DNA from: Caldovatus aquaticus
GTDB lineage: Bacteria; Pseudomonadota; Alphaproteobacteria; Acetobacterales; Acetobacteraceae
Assembly: GCF_019458025.1 (NCBI RefSeq)
Contig: NZ_JAHZUY010000025.1
Coordinates: 1-46,497, forward strand
Direction: 5' to 3'
Length of the DNA stretch: 46,497 bases
Part shown: one piece after another, positions 18,096 to 25,002 of the stretch
Numbering within the stretch: position 1 is the first letter of the stretch
How the letters are laid out: each line of letters begins with the position of its first letter
Notes under the pieces: generated by a model
Database searches by the model: none
What the model saw: the letters and a program-made list of their open reading frames with translations, nothing else
Told to the model about the DNA's origin: nothing
Position numbers and translations under genes: made by a program

Positions 18096-19778
18096 ATGAC
18101 CCCGCCCCAGCGCCCTCCGGGCCTCGAGCCCCAGGCCGCCGCCCTCGCCGCGCGCGACGAGGGCGCCGCCGTCGCCGCCGGGCTCGGCCTCGCGGGGGCG
18201 GACGCCGGCGCGCTCGAGGGCCGCCATCTCGCCGCCGCCGCGCGCGCGCGGATGCTGCGCTGGGCGGCGTTCGCGCCGGCGGTGCTCTACCTGCTCGTGA
18301 TCCTGGCGCCGCCGCTCAACCACGACGTGGCGGCGGTGCTGGACTTCGCCGAGCGCTGGCTCGCGGGCGAACGCCTCTACCGCGACCTGATCGACGTCAA
18401 CCCGCCCCTGATCTTCGTGCTGAACCTGGTGCCGGCGGCGCTGGCGGCCTGGACGCCGCTCGACGGGGTGCAGGCGCTGCTGCTCTCGGCGCTCGGCCTC
18501 TGCGCGCTGTGCTGGCGGCTGACCCTCGCCCTGCTGCGCGGCGCGGCCGGCGCGGCGCGGCCGGGTCCGGTCGAGGCGGCGGTGCTGGAGGCGATGGTGC
18601 CGCTGCTTTGCGTCGTCGCCGGCTACGACTTCGGCCAGCGCGAGCACCTGATGGCGGTCGTCGCGCTGCCCTACTGCGCGCTCGCCGCCCGGCGCATCGA
18701 GGGCCACTCGCCCCCGCCGGCTCGCCTGGCGGCCGGCGTGGCGGTCCTCGCCGCGCTCGGCTTCGCGCTGAAGCCGCATTTCCTCGCCGTGCCGGCGCTG
18801 GTCGAGGCGGTGGTGCTGCTGCGCCGCGGCCCGGCCCGCGCGCTGCGCGATCCGGTGCCCTGGCTGATGGCGGCGGTCTGGCTCGCCTATCTCGCGGCGA
18901 TCCCGCTGCTCTTCCCGGACTATTTCGGCCACGTGGTGCCGCTGGTCTGGGCCTACTACCTGGACCTGGCGCAGTTCGGCACCTGGGAGGTGCTGTTCTC
19001 GCCGATCCTCGGTCCGGCGGCGCTGGCGCTCGCTTTGGTGCTGCCGCTGGCGCTGCGGCGCGGCGCCGGGCCGCTGGCCCAGGCGCTCGCCGCCGCCGCG
19101 TGCGGCGCGCTCGCCTCCGCCGTCGTGCAGCACAAGGGATGGACCTACCACGCGGTCCCGGTGACGATGCTGACCGCGGGGGCGGCCGCCGCCGCCCTGG
19201 CGCGCTGGCTCGACCGCGTGCTGCCGGCGGGCGTCGCCGCGCGCCCCGGCGTGGCGCAGGCGGCGGCGGCGATCGCGGCCCTCGGCCTCGGCCTCTACGC
19301 CGCGCGCGGCGGCGAGGCGCCGTGGCGCGAGCTGTGGTTCCACGGCGACCGCGCCGGGCGCATCGCCGCCTTCGTCAAGCGCGAGGCCTATGGCGAGCGC
19401 CTGCTGGTGCTGAGCCCGGACATCTACCCGGTCTATCCGGCGCTGAACTACGCGCACGCGCGCTCCACGCTGCGGACCATGAACCTGTGGCTGCTGCAGG
19501 GCGTCTATCGCACCTGCCCGGAGAACGGCGCCCGCTATCGCGAGACGTGGGAGATGAGCCGCGCCGAATTCTTCGTCTATCGCACGGTGGCGGAGGATTT
19601 CGCGCGCACGCTGCCGGCCGCCGTGCTGGTCTCGCGCAATCCCGGCATCCCGTGGTGCGGGCGGGAATTCGACTTCGTGGAGTATTTCGCCCGCCACCCC
19701 CTGTTCGCCGAGACCTGGCAGCGCTATCGGCCGGCCGGCGAGATCGAGGGATACCGACTGTACGTGCGGGAGGAGTAG
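18096..19778 (+). CDS. Integral membrane GT-C-type glycosyltransferase (GT39/ArnT-like)
   Basis: A 560-aa polytopic protein with about ten hydrophobic segments after a 55-residue Ala-rich cytosolic N-terminus. The first large periplasmic loop contains NHDVAAVLDFAERWLAGERL and then DVNPPLIFVLNLVP. The acidic residue and the xPPL motif are placed as in GT39/ArnT family enzymes that use polyprenyl-phosphate sugars. The C-terminal 170 residues are largely soluble, probably periplasmic. The ATG at 18096 is divergent from the methyltransferase. Opposite lie a GT2 and an ArnE/F-like protein, the usual partners. It could transfer the sugar to lipid A, polysaccharide or protein; which one is not visible. 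Confidence 0.7.
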   Translation: MTPPQRPPGLEPQAAALAARDEGAAVAAGLGLAGADAGALEGRHLAAAARARMLRWAAFAPAVLYLLVILAPPLNHDVAAVLDFAERWLAGERLYRDLIDVNPPLIFVLNLVPAALAAWTPLDGVQALLLSALGLCALCWRLTLALLRGAAGAARPGPVEAAVLEAMVPLLCVVAGYDFGQREHLMAVVALPYCALAARRIEGHSPPPARLAAGVAVLAALGFALKPHFLAVPALVEAVVLLRRGPARALRDPVPWLMAAVWLAYLAAIPLLFPDYFGHVVPLVWAYYLDLAQFGTWEVLFSPILGPAALALALVLPLALRRGAGPLAQALAAAACGALASAVVQHKGWTYHAVPVTMLTAGAAAAALARWLDRVLPAGVAARPGVAQAAAAIAALGLGLYAARGGEAPWRELWFHGDRAGRIAAFVKREAYGERLLVLSPDIYPVYPALNYAHARSTLRTMNLWLLQGVYRTCPENGARYRETWEMSRAEFFVYRTVAEDFARTLPAAVLVSRNPGIPWCGREFDFVEYFARHPLFAETWQRYRPAGEIEGYRLYVREE

Positions 19779-19785
19779 CGCCTTG
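19771..19785 (+). promoter_or_regulatory. Ribosome-binding site that fixes a TTG start
   Basis: AGGAG (19771-19775) is 7 nt upstream of TTG (19783-19785). It overlaps the end of the preceding gene, whose TAG is at 19776-19778. There is no ATG or GTG nearby that gives the conserved N-terminus of the downstream protein. Confidence 0.65.
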
Positions 19786-20616
19786 CCCTACCAGGAATAC
19801 GTCGGCCGCAGCGAGACGCGCGAGGACCGGGTGGACCCGCGGCTGATCGCCGGCATGGCGGCAACGCTCGGCCGCGCCGCGCCGGCGGACGGCACCCTGC
19901 CGCCGCTGTGGCACTGGATGCTGTTCCAGGACTGGAGGCCGCCGCAGGAGCTCGGCCCGGACGGCCACCCGCGCCGCGGCGGCTTCCTCCCCCCGGTGCA
20001 CGATCTGCCGCGGCGGATGTGGGCCGGCGGGCGGCTCGAATTCGGCGCCGCGCCGCTGCGGGCCGAGGACCGGGTGCGGCGGATCTCGACCATCCTGAAG
20101 GTGGAGGAGAAGACCGGCGGCTCCGGCCGGCTGGTGTTCGTCACCGTGCGCCACGAAATCTCGGGGCCGCGCGGCCTCGCGCTGACCGAGGAGCAGGACA
20201 TCGTCTATCGCGGCACGGAAGGCGCCGCGGTGCGGCCCGCCGAGCCGGCGCCCCCGCCGCCGCCCGGCGCCTTCACCGCCAGCCTGGTCCCCGACGCGGT
20301 GCTGCTGTTCCGCTATTCGGCGCTGACCGGCAACGGCCACCGCATCCACTACGACCATCCCTACGTGACGCGGGTGGAGGGCTATCCGGGCCTCGTCGTG
20401 CACGGTCCGCTGCAGGCGACGCTGCTCGCCCACCACCTGCTCGACCGCCTGCCGGCGGGGGCGCGGCTGGCGGCCCTCTCCTTCCGCGGCCGGCGGCCGT
20501 GCTTCGCCGACCGGCGGCTCGACCTGGTGGGCCTGCTGGAAGGCACCACCGCGCGGGCCGAGACGCGCGACGAGACCGGCGCGACCTGCATGCAGGTCGA
20601 GGCGCGGCTTGCCTGA
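19783..20616 (+). CDS. FAS1-like/MaoC-type hydratase (HTD2, mesaconyl-/itaconyl-CoA hydratase-like)
   Basis: A 277-aa double hot-dog protein. The N-terminal half (about 1-140) is the FAS1-like dehydratase domain, with HWMLFQDWRPPQELGPDGH and a later RISTILKVEEKTGGSGRL. The C-terminal half (about 165-275) is the MaoC-like active domain: FRYSALTGNGHRIHYDHPYV contains the hydratase motif with the catalytic Asp/His-type residues, then GLVVHGPLQATLL. Known relatives are 3-methylfumaryl-CoA (mesaconyl-C4-CoA) hydratase, itaconyl-CoA hydratase and the mitochondrial 3-hydroxyacyl-thioester dehydratase HTD2. The TTG start is supported by its own Shine-Dalgarno. It lies between a glycosyltransferase and two EamA transporters; the context does not reveal the substrate. 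Confidence 0.85.
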   Translation: MPYQEYVGRSETREDRVDPRLIAGMAATLGRAAPADGTLPPLWHWMLFQDWRPPQELGPDGHPRRGGFLPPVHDLPRRMWAGGRLEFGAAPLRAEDRVRRISTILKVEEKTGGSGRLVFVTVRHEISGPRGLALTEEQDIVYRGTEGAAVRPAEPAPPPPPGAFTASLVPDAVLLFRYSALTGNGHRIHYDHPYVTRVEGYPGLVVHGPLQATLLAHHLLDRLPAGARLAALSFRGRRPCFADRRLDLVGLLEGTTARAETRDETGATCMQVEARLA

Positions 20617-21589
20617 AGGGCCGGGCGCCGCCCTGGCCGCCCGCCGCGCTGCCTCCCTGCCGCCGCCGCGCGCCGAGGAGGCGGTGCGCGGCATCGCGCT
20701 GGTGGCGCTCGCCTACCTCATCATCTCCGCATCCGACGCGGCGGTGAAATGGGCGCTGCCCGAGGTCGGGACGGCGATGGCGATGATCTGGCGCGGCGTG
20801 ATCGGGGCGGCCTGCGTTGCCCTGATGGCGCGCGGGCGCGGCCTGTTCCCGCGCGACCGCCGCCTGCTCGCGGCGCGCAGCCTGCTGCACACCGGCGTCT
20901 CCGCCGCCTGGTACTGGGCCTGGGCGCGAGGCGTGCCGCTCGCCGACACCTATGCCGTGGCCGCCGCGGCGCCGCTGCTGATGACAGTGCTGGCGATCCC
21001 GATGCTCGCCGAGCGCGTCGGCTGGCGGCGCTGGAGCGCGACCCTGGTCGGCTTCGGCGGGGTGCTCGTGATGCTGCAGCCGAGCGGCGATCTCTGGCGC
21101 GTCGAGACCCCGGTGCTGCTCGCCGCGGTGGCGGCGATGGCGGTGACGCGGATCTGGACCCGCGTGCTCGCGCGCACCGACACGCCGGCCGCGATCGCCT
21201 TCTGGCTGATGATCGCGCACGTGCCGGCGGGCCTGGCGCTACTGCCGGTCCTGCCGCCGCCCTCGGGCGCCTGGGTGCCGAGCCTCGGCGCGACGCTGGC
21301 GCTCGCGAGCTTCGGCGCGGTGAACGCGCTGGCGCATCTGCTGTTCGGCCGCGCCTTCGCGCTCGCGCCGGTCTCGGTCCTCGCGCCCTTCGAGTACAGT
21401 CCGCTGCTCTGGGGCGGGGTGCTGGGCTTCCTGATCTGGGCCGAGGTGCCGTCCTGGACCACGCTCGGCGGCGCGGCGATCGTGGTCGCCGCGGGGCTCT
21501 ACACCGTGCATCGCGAGCGGGTGCGCCGGTCGCAGGAACGGCGCGCGGCGGCGGCCGCCGGCCGTGGCGCGCGCGCGGCGGCGCCGTGA
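20609..21589 (+). CDS. EamA-family (DMT superfamily) transporter, paralogue A
   Basis: A 326-aa inner-membrane protein with ten hydrophobic helices in two EamA repeats. Repeat 1 runs to about residue 165 and contains WAWARGVPLADTYAVAAAAP and LAERVGWRRWSATLVGFGGV; repeat 2 contains APFEYSPLLWGGVLGFLIWAE near the end. RhaT/RarD-type DMT proteins export metabolites or amino acids; substrate unknown. The start is uncertain. TTG 20609 overlaps the hydratase stop by 8 bp, while an in-frame GTG at 20684 would remove a 25-residue Ala/Arg-rich stretch ahead of helix 1. The gene is coupled by GTGA to the next EamA gene. Confidence 0.88.
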   Translation: MPEGPGAALAARRAASLPPPRAEEAVRGIALVALAYLIISASDAAVKWALPEVGTAMAMIWRGVIGAACVALMARGRGLFPRDRRLLAARSLLHTGVSAAWYWAWARGVPLADTYAVAAAAPLLMTVLAIPMLAERVGWRRWSATLVGFGGVLVMLQPSGDLWRVETPVLLAAVAAMAVTRIWTRVLARTDTPAAIAFWLMIAHVPAGLALLPVLPPPSGAWVPSLGATLALASFGAVNALAHLLFGRAFALAPVSVLAPFEYSPLLWGGVLGFLIWAEVPSWTTLGGAAIVVAAGLYTVHRERVRRSQERRAAAAAGRGARAAAP

Positions 21590-22521
21590 CCTCCCCGCTC
21601 CGCCACGACATCCGCCGCGGCGCGGCCCTGATGCTCGCCGCCACCGCGCTGTTCACCGTCATGTCGGCGATGGTGAAGGAGCTCGGCGGCCGCATCCCCT
21701 TCGTCGAGGTGATGTTCTTCCGCAACGCCTTCGCCATCCCCGTGGTGATGGCGATCGCGCTGCGCCGCGTGCGGCGGCCGGGGGAGATCGCCGCCCTGCT
21801 GCGCACGCGGCGCTTCCCAGGCCACCTGCTGCGCGCCTGCACCGGCACGCTCGCCATGGCGAGCAGCTTCTTCGCGCTCACCGTTCTGCCGCTCGCCGAG
21901 CAGACGGCGCTCACCTACACGACGCCGCTGTTCGTCACCGTCCTCTCCATCCCCTTCCTCGGCGAGCGGGTCGGCGTCCACCGCTGGTCGGCGGTGCTGG
22001 TGGGCTTCGCCGGCATCCTGGTGATCGCCCTCGGCAAGGGGGCGTTCCAGGGCGGCGCGGCGATGCCGCCGCTGGTGCAGCTCGGCGTCGCCGTCGCGGT
22101 GCTGCACGGCCTGTTCTCGGCCGGGACGACGCTGCTGGTGCGCCAGCTCTCGGCGACCGAGAGCAGCGCGACGATCGTGCTCTGGCAGTCGCTGCTGATG
22201 ACCGCCTTCACCGCCGCCGCCCTGCCCTTCGTCTGGGTCACGCCGGGCTGGGGGGACGTGCTGCTGATCCTCGGCATCGGCCTGGTCGGCGGCGTCGCCC
22301 AGGTGCTGCTGACCGAGGCCCATGCCAGCGCGCAGGTCTCCGCCCTCGGGCCCTACTCCTACAGCTCGATCCTCTGGTCGGTGGCGCTCGGCTGGGTGCT
22401 GTGGGGCGAGCGGCCGACGCTCGCCACGCTGCTCGGCGCGGTGTTGATCGTCGCCGCCGGGCTCTACATCCTGCACCGCGAGCTGGTCCGGGCGCGGCAG
22501 AGGAAAGGACAGGCCCCATGA
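21586..22521 (+). CDS. EamA-family (DMT superfamily) transporter, paralogue B
   Basis: A 311-aa ten-helix DMT transporter, starting at GTG 21586, which overlaps the previous stop. Its two repeats have the same landmarks as its neighbour: PLAEQTALTYTTPLFVTVLS, LGERVGVHRWSAVLVGFAGI and GPYSYSSILWSVALGWVLWG. The ending (AAGLYILHRELVRAR) closely parallels the other copy (AAGLYTVHRERVRRS), indicating an old tandem duplication. The two could work as separate exporters or as a heteromer; nothing in the sequence decides this. The stop overlaps the MBL gene by ATGA. Confidence 0.9.
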   Translation: MTSPLRHDIRRGAALMLAATALFTVMSAMVKELGGRIPFVEVMFFRNAFAIPVVMAIALRRVRRPGEIAALLRTRRFPGHLLRACTGTLAMASSFFALTVLPLAEQTALTYTTPLFVTVLSIPFLGERVGVHRWSAVLVGFAGILVIALGKGAFQGGAAMPPLVQLGVAVAVLHGLFSAGTTLLVRQLSATESSATIVLWQSLLMTAFTAAALPFVWVTPGWGDVLLILGIGLVGGVAQVLLTEAHASAQVSALGPYSYSSILWSVALGWVLWGERPTLATLLGAVLIVAAGLYILHRELVRARQRKGQAP

Positions 22522-23420
22522 GCATCCCATTCCGGCGCGAGGACCCGCTCGCGCCCGGCGCGGTGGAGGAGATCGCGCCCGGCCTGCGCCGCATCCTCTG
22601 CCCCAACCCCGGGCCGTTCACCTTCCGCGGCACCAACACCTACCTGATCGGGCGCGGCGGCGACGTCGCGGTGCTCGATCCCGGGCCGGAGGAGCCGGCG
22701 CACCGCGCGGCGATCCTGCGCGCGACCGCTGGAGAGCGGATCGCCCGCATCCTCGTCTCGCACACGCATCGCGACCATTCGGAAGGCGTGCCGGGGCTGG
22801 TCGCGGCGCTCGGCGGCGGCGTACCGACGCACGGCTTCGGCCCGCACGCGACGCCCGCGGGCGAGGGCGGCGAGGGGGGCGACCGCGCCTTCGTCCCCGA
22901 TGTGCGCCTCGCCGACGGGGCGGTGCTGGAGGGGGCGGAGTGGCGCCTGACCGCGCTGCACACGCCCGGCCACTGCGCCAACCACCTGTGCTTCGCGCTG
23001 GAGACGGAGGGCCTCTCCGGCGTGCTGTTCAGCGCCGACCACGTGATGGCGTGGTCCACCACCGTCGTCTCGCCGCCGGATGGGGACATGGCGGCCTACA
23101 TGCAAAGCCTCGCCAGGCTCGCCGCGCGCGGCGAGGCCGACCGGCTCTACCTGCCCGGCCACGGGCCGCCGCTGCCGGAGCCGCAGGCCTACCTGGCCGC
23201 GCTCGCCGCGCACCGGCGCGCGCGCGAGGCGATGGTGCTCGAGGCGCTGCGCCGCGCCGGGCCGGGCGCGACGGCGGAGGCGCTGGTCGGCCCGGTGTAC
23301 GGGCCGGAGCTCGACCCGCGCCTGGTGCGCGGCGCCGCGCGCAGCCTGCTCGCGCATCTGCTCAAGCTCGAGCGCGAGGGCCAGGTGGTGCGCGACGGGC
23401 CGGGCTGGGCGGCGCGGTAG
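22518..23420 (+). CDS. MBL-fold metallo-hydrolase (LACTB2-like)
   Basis: A 300-aa metallo-beta-lactamase-fold hydrolase with a C-terminal winged-helix domain. Metal ligands are SHTHRDHSEG (HxHxDH, about 85-92), the His of HTPGHCANH (about 153), the Asp of FSADHVM (about 176) and the His of LPGHGPPLP (about 215). The opening CPNPGPFTFRGTNTYLIG and the C-terminal LKLEREGQVVRDGPGW are typical of the LACTB2/RNase Z-related subgroup. Such proteins cleave RNA or thioesters; the real substrate here is unknown. It is the last gene of the plus-strand set that started with the GT-C glycosyltransferase. The convergent NUDIX gene ends only 9 bp away. Confidence 0.88.
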   Translation: MSIPFRREDPLAPGAVEEIAPGLRRILCPNPGPFTFRGTNTYLIGRGGDVAVLDPGPEEPAHRAAILRATAGERIARILVSHTHRDHSEGVPGLVAALGGGVPTHGFGPHATPAGEGGEGGDRAFVPDVRLADGAVLEGAEWRLTALHTPGHCANHLCFALETEGLSGVLFSADHVMAWSTTVVSPPDGDMAAYMQSLARLAARGEADRLYLPGHGPPLPEPQAYLAALAAHRRAREAMVLEALRRAGPGATAEALVGPVYGPELDPRLVRGAARSLLAHLLKLEREGQVVRDGPGWAAR

Positions 23421-23429
23421 GCCGGGCGC

Positions 23430-24152
23430 TCAGCGCCGGCCGGTCCGCTCCGGCCGCCGCCGGTCCTGGCCGCTGAACACGATCGGCGGCCGCCGCGCGC
23501 GCTGCCGCGGCGTCATGGCGAGCCAGGCGCGGAACTCCGCGAGCACGAGGCGGGTGATGGTGGCGACCGGCTGCGCCGCCAGCTCGTCGAGACGGTAGAA
23601 GCGCAGCGCCTCGAGCTCGCCGGAGCCGGCGATCGCGCCCTCCGCCGCCTCGGCGGGGGCGATCAGGAAGCGCGCGTTGAAGCGCATGGGGCGGTCCGCC
23701 GGCGTGACCGCGCGGCAGAGATAGTCGAGACGGGCGAGATCGGCGGCGACCCCGTCGCCGCGGCGCGCGCCGAGCGCGAGGCCGGTCTCCTCGAACAGCT
23801 CGCGCACCGCGGCGACGGCCAGCGCGCGGGCGAGCGAAGGCGGGGCGCGCAGCTCCAGCAGGCGGCGCGTCCCCGGCCGCAGTTCCGAGATCGCCGGCGC
23901 GCGGTGGTCGGCGCGGTCCACGCGGCCGCCGGGGAACACCAGCAGGTTCGGCATGAAGCGCAGCCGCGCGTGGCGGCGGCCCATCAGCACCTCCGGCCCC
24001 CGGGAGGTGGCGCGCCAGAGGATCAGCGTCGCCGCATGGCGCGGCCGGACCGGGCGCGCGCGCGGCGGGCGCGTGCCCTCGGCGTCGGCGCCCCCGGGGT
24101 TGTCGGCGGCGGGCGGTTCGCGGGCGCCGTGCCGCGGCGCGTCGTCAGGCAA
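23430..24152 (-). CDS. NUDIX hydrolase (NUDT7/NUDT19-like)
   Basis: A 240-aa NUDIX pyrophosphatase. The NUDIX box is split: the Gly end reads FPGGRVDRADH (about 73-83), and the catalytic end RELFEETGLALG (about 117-128) follows after roughly 30 inserted residues. This arrangement is normal for the CoA/NADH-diphosphatase-like alphaproteobacterial branch. The first 38 residues are Pro/Arg/Ala-rich and may be an over-extended N-terminus; homologous sequence starts at HAATLILWR. Its start overlaps the nitroreductase stop by 8 bp, so it is the last gene of a minus-strand operon. A role in CoA or acyl-CoA turnover would suit its neighbours but is inference. Confidence 0.85.
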   Translation of the reverse strand: MPDDAPRHGAREPPAADNPGGADAEGTRPPRARPVRPRHAATLILWRATSRGPEVLMGRRHARLRFMPNLLVFPGGRVDRADHRAPAISELRPGTRRLLELRAPPSLARALAVAAVRELFEETGLALGARRGDGVAADLARLDYLCRAVTPADRPMRFNARFLIAPAEAAEGAIAGSGELEALRFYRLDELAAQPVATITRLVLAEFRAWLAMTPRQRARRPPIVFSGQDRRRPERTGRR

Positions 24153-24957
24153 GGTCGAAGCCCCGGCCGCGCAGCCAGGCGGCGAAGCCGTAGCGCTCCG
24201 GCACCGAGAGCTGGCGCGCGGCGTTCTCGCTCCAGCGGCAGCCTTCCGGGGCGGGACCGTGGATCTCGGGATAGCGCGGGCGCGCCGGCGGGCGGCGCGC
24301 GTCGTACTCGCGCACGAGATCGGGCAGCGCCGCGTCGTCGTAGCGCTCGCGGTGGATCACGGCGCGCGGGGGCAGGCGCACGGAGGGCGGATTGCGCGCC
24401 TCCGGCCAGCCGAGGGTGAGGCCGGCGACGGGATAGACGCCCTTCGGCAGGCCGAACAGCGGCGCGATCCTCTCGAGATGGTTGCGCACGTAGCTGATCG
24501 GGCAGGTGCCGAGCCCGGCGGCGTCGGCGGCGGCGATGCAGGCGCCCATGGCGAGCGCCGCGTCCACCGCGGTGTTGAGGAAGGTGTCGAGGCCGTTGTT
24601 CGCGTGCTCCCGCCCGTGCAGCGCGCACAGGCGCTGGCCGCGCCGCATGTCGCCGCAGAACAGCAGGAACACCGGCGCGTCCTTGATCCAGGGCATGGTG
24701 CCGATCCAGTCGGCCACCCGGGCGATCTTCGCCGGATCGCGCGTGACGACGATGCTGTACTGCTGCAGGTCCGACTTGCTCGGCGCCGACTGGGCGGCGG
24801 CGAGGAGCGTGTCGAGCAGCGGCTCGGGCACCGGATCGGGCCGGTAGCGCCGCGTCACGCGCCGGTCCAGCAGCGCGAGGAGCGCCGCCGGCAGCTCGGC
24901 GGGCGGGGCGAAGGGGGCGGCGCCATAGCGGGCGGCGAGGAGGGCGACGGGGTCCAT
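24145..24957 (-). CDS. Nitroreductase-family FMN oxidoreductase
   Basis: A 270-aa NAD(P)H:FMN oxidoreductase. RRVTRRYRPDPVPEPLLDTLLAAAQSAPSKSDLQQY (given by its parts RRVTRRY, AAQSAPSKSDLQQ; about 32-67) holds the FMN-phosphate-binding Arg/Ser residues. The second flavin region is GLGTCPISYVRNH (about 148-160), followed by PVAGLTLGWP, the family's GxxxGxP strand. The C-terminal extension resembles NfsA/FRP proteins. There is no signal peptide. The physiological substrate (quinone, nitroaromatic or flavin) cannot be read. It is separated from the upstream acyl-CoA synthetase gene by 45 bp, and the stop overlaps the NUDIX start. Confidence 0.87.
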   Translation of the reverse strand: MDPVALLAARYGAAPFAPPAELPAALLALLDRRVTRRYRPDPVPEPLLDTLLAAAQSAPSKSDLQQYSIVVTRDPAKIARVADWIGTMPWIKDAPVFLLFCGDMRRGQRLCALHGREHANNGLDTFLNTAVDAALAMGACIAAADAAGLGTCPISYVRNHLERIAPLFGLPKGVYPVAGLTLGWPEARNPPSVRLPPRAVIHRERYDDAALPDLVREYDARRPPARPRYPEIHGPAPEGCRWSENAARQLSVPERYGFAAWLRGRGFDLA

Positions 24958-25002
24958 GAGGCGCAGCCTCGCACCCGACGCGGCGCGCGGGAAGGGCCCC
25001 CC

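Noticed and set aside
18044-18096. TTGCAC (18055-18060) with AAATTC (18080-18085) as promoter of the GT-C gene
   Set aside because: Spacing is 19 bp and the -10 match is poor; not strong enough to report as a feature.
16178-19846. 1222-residue plus-strand frame
   Set aside because: Antisense to GT2 and methyltransferase genes and a wrong frame of the GT-C gene; shadow.
23430-24152. NUDIX box interrupted by about 30 residues, seen first as a damaged motif
   Set aside because: This insertion is a normal trait of the NUDT7/NUDT19-like alphaproteobacterial branch, and both halves of the box are intact.
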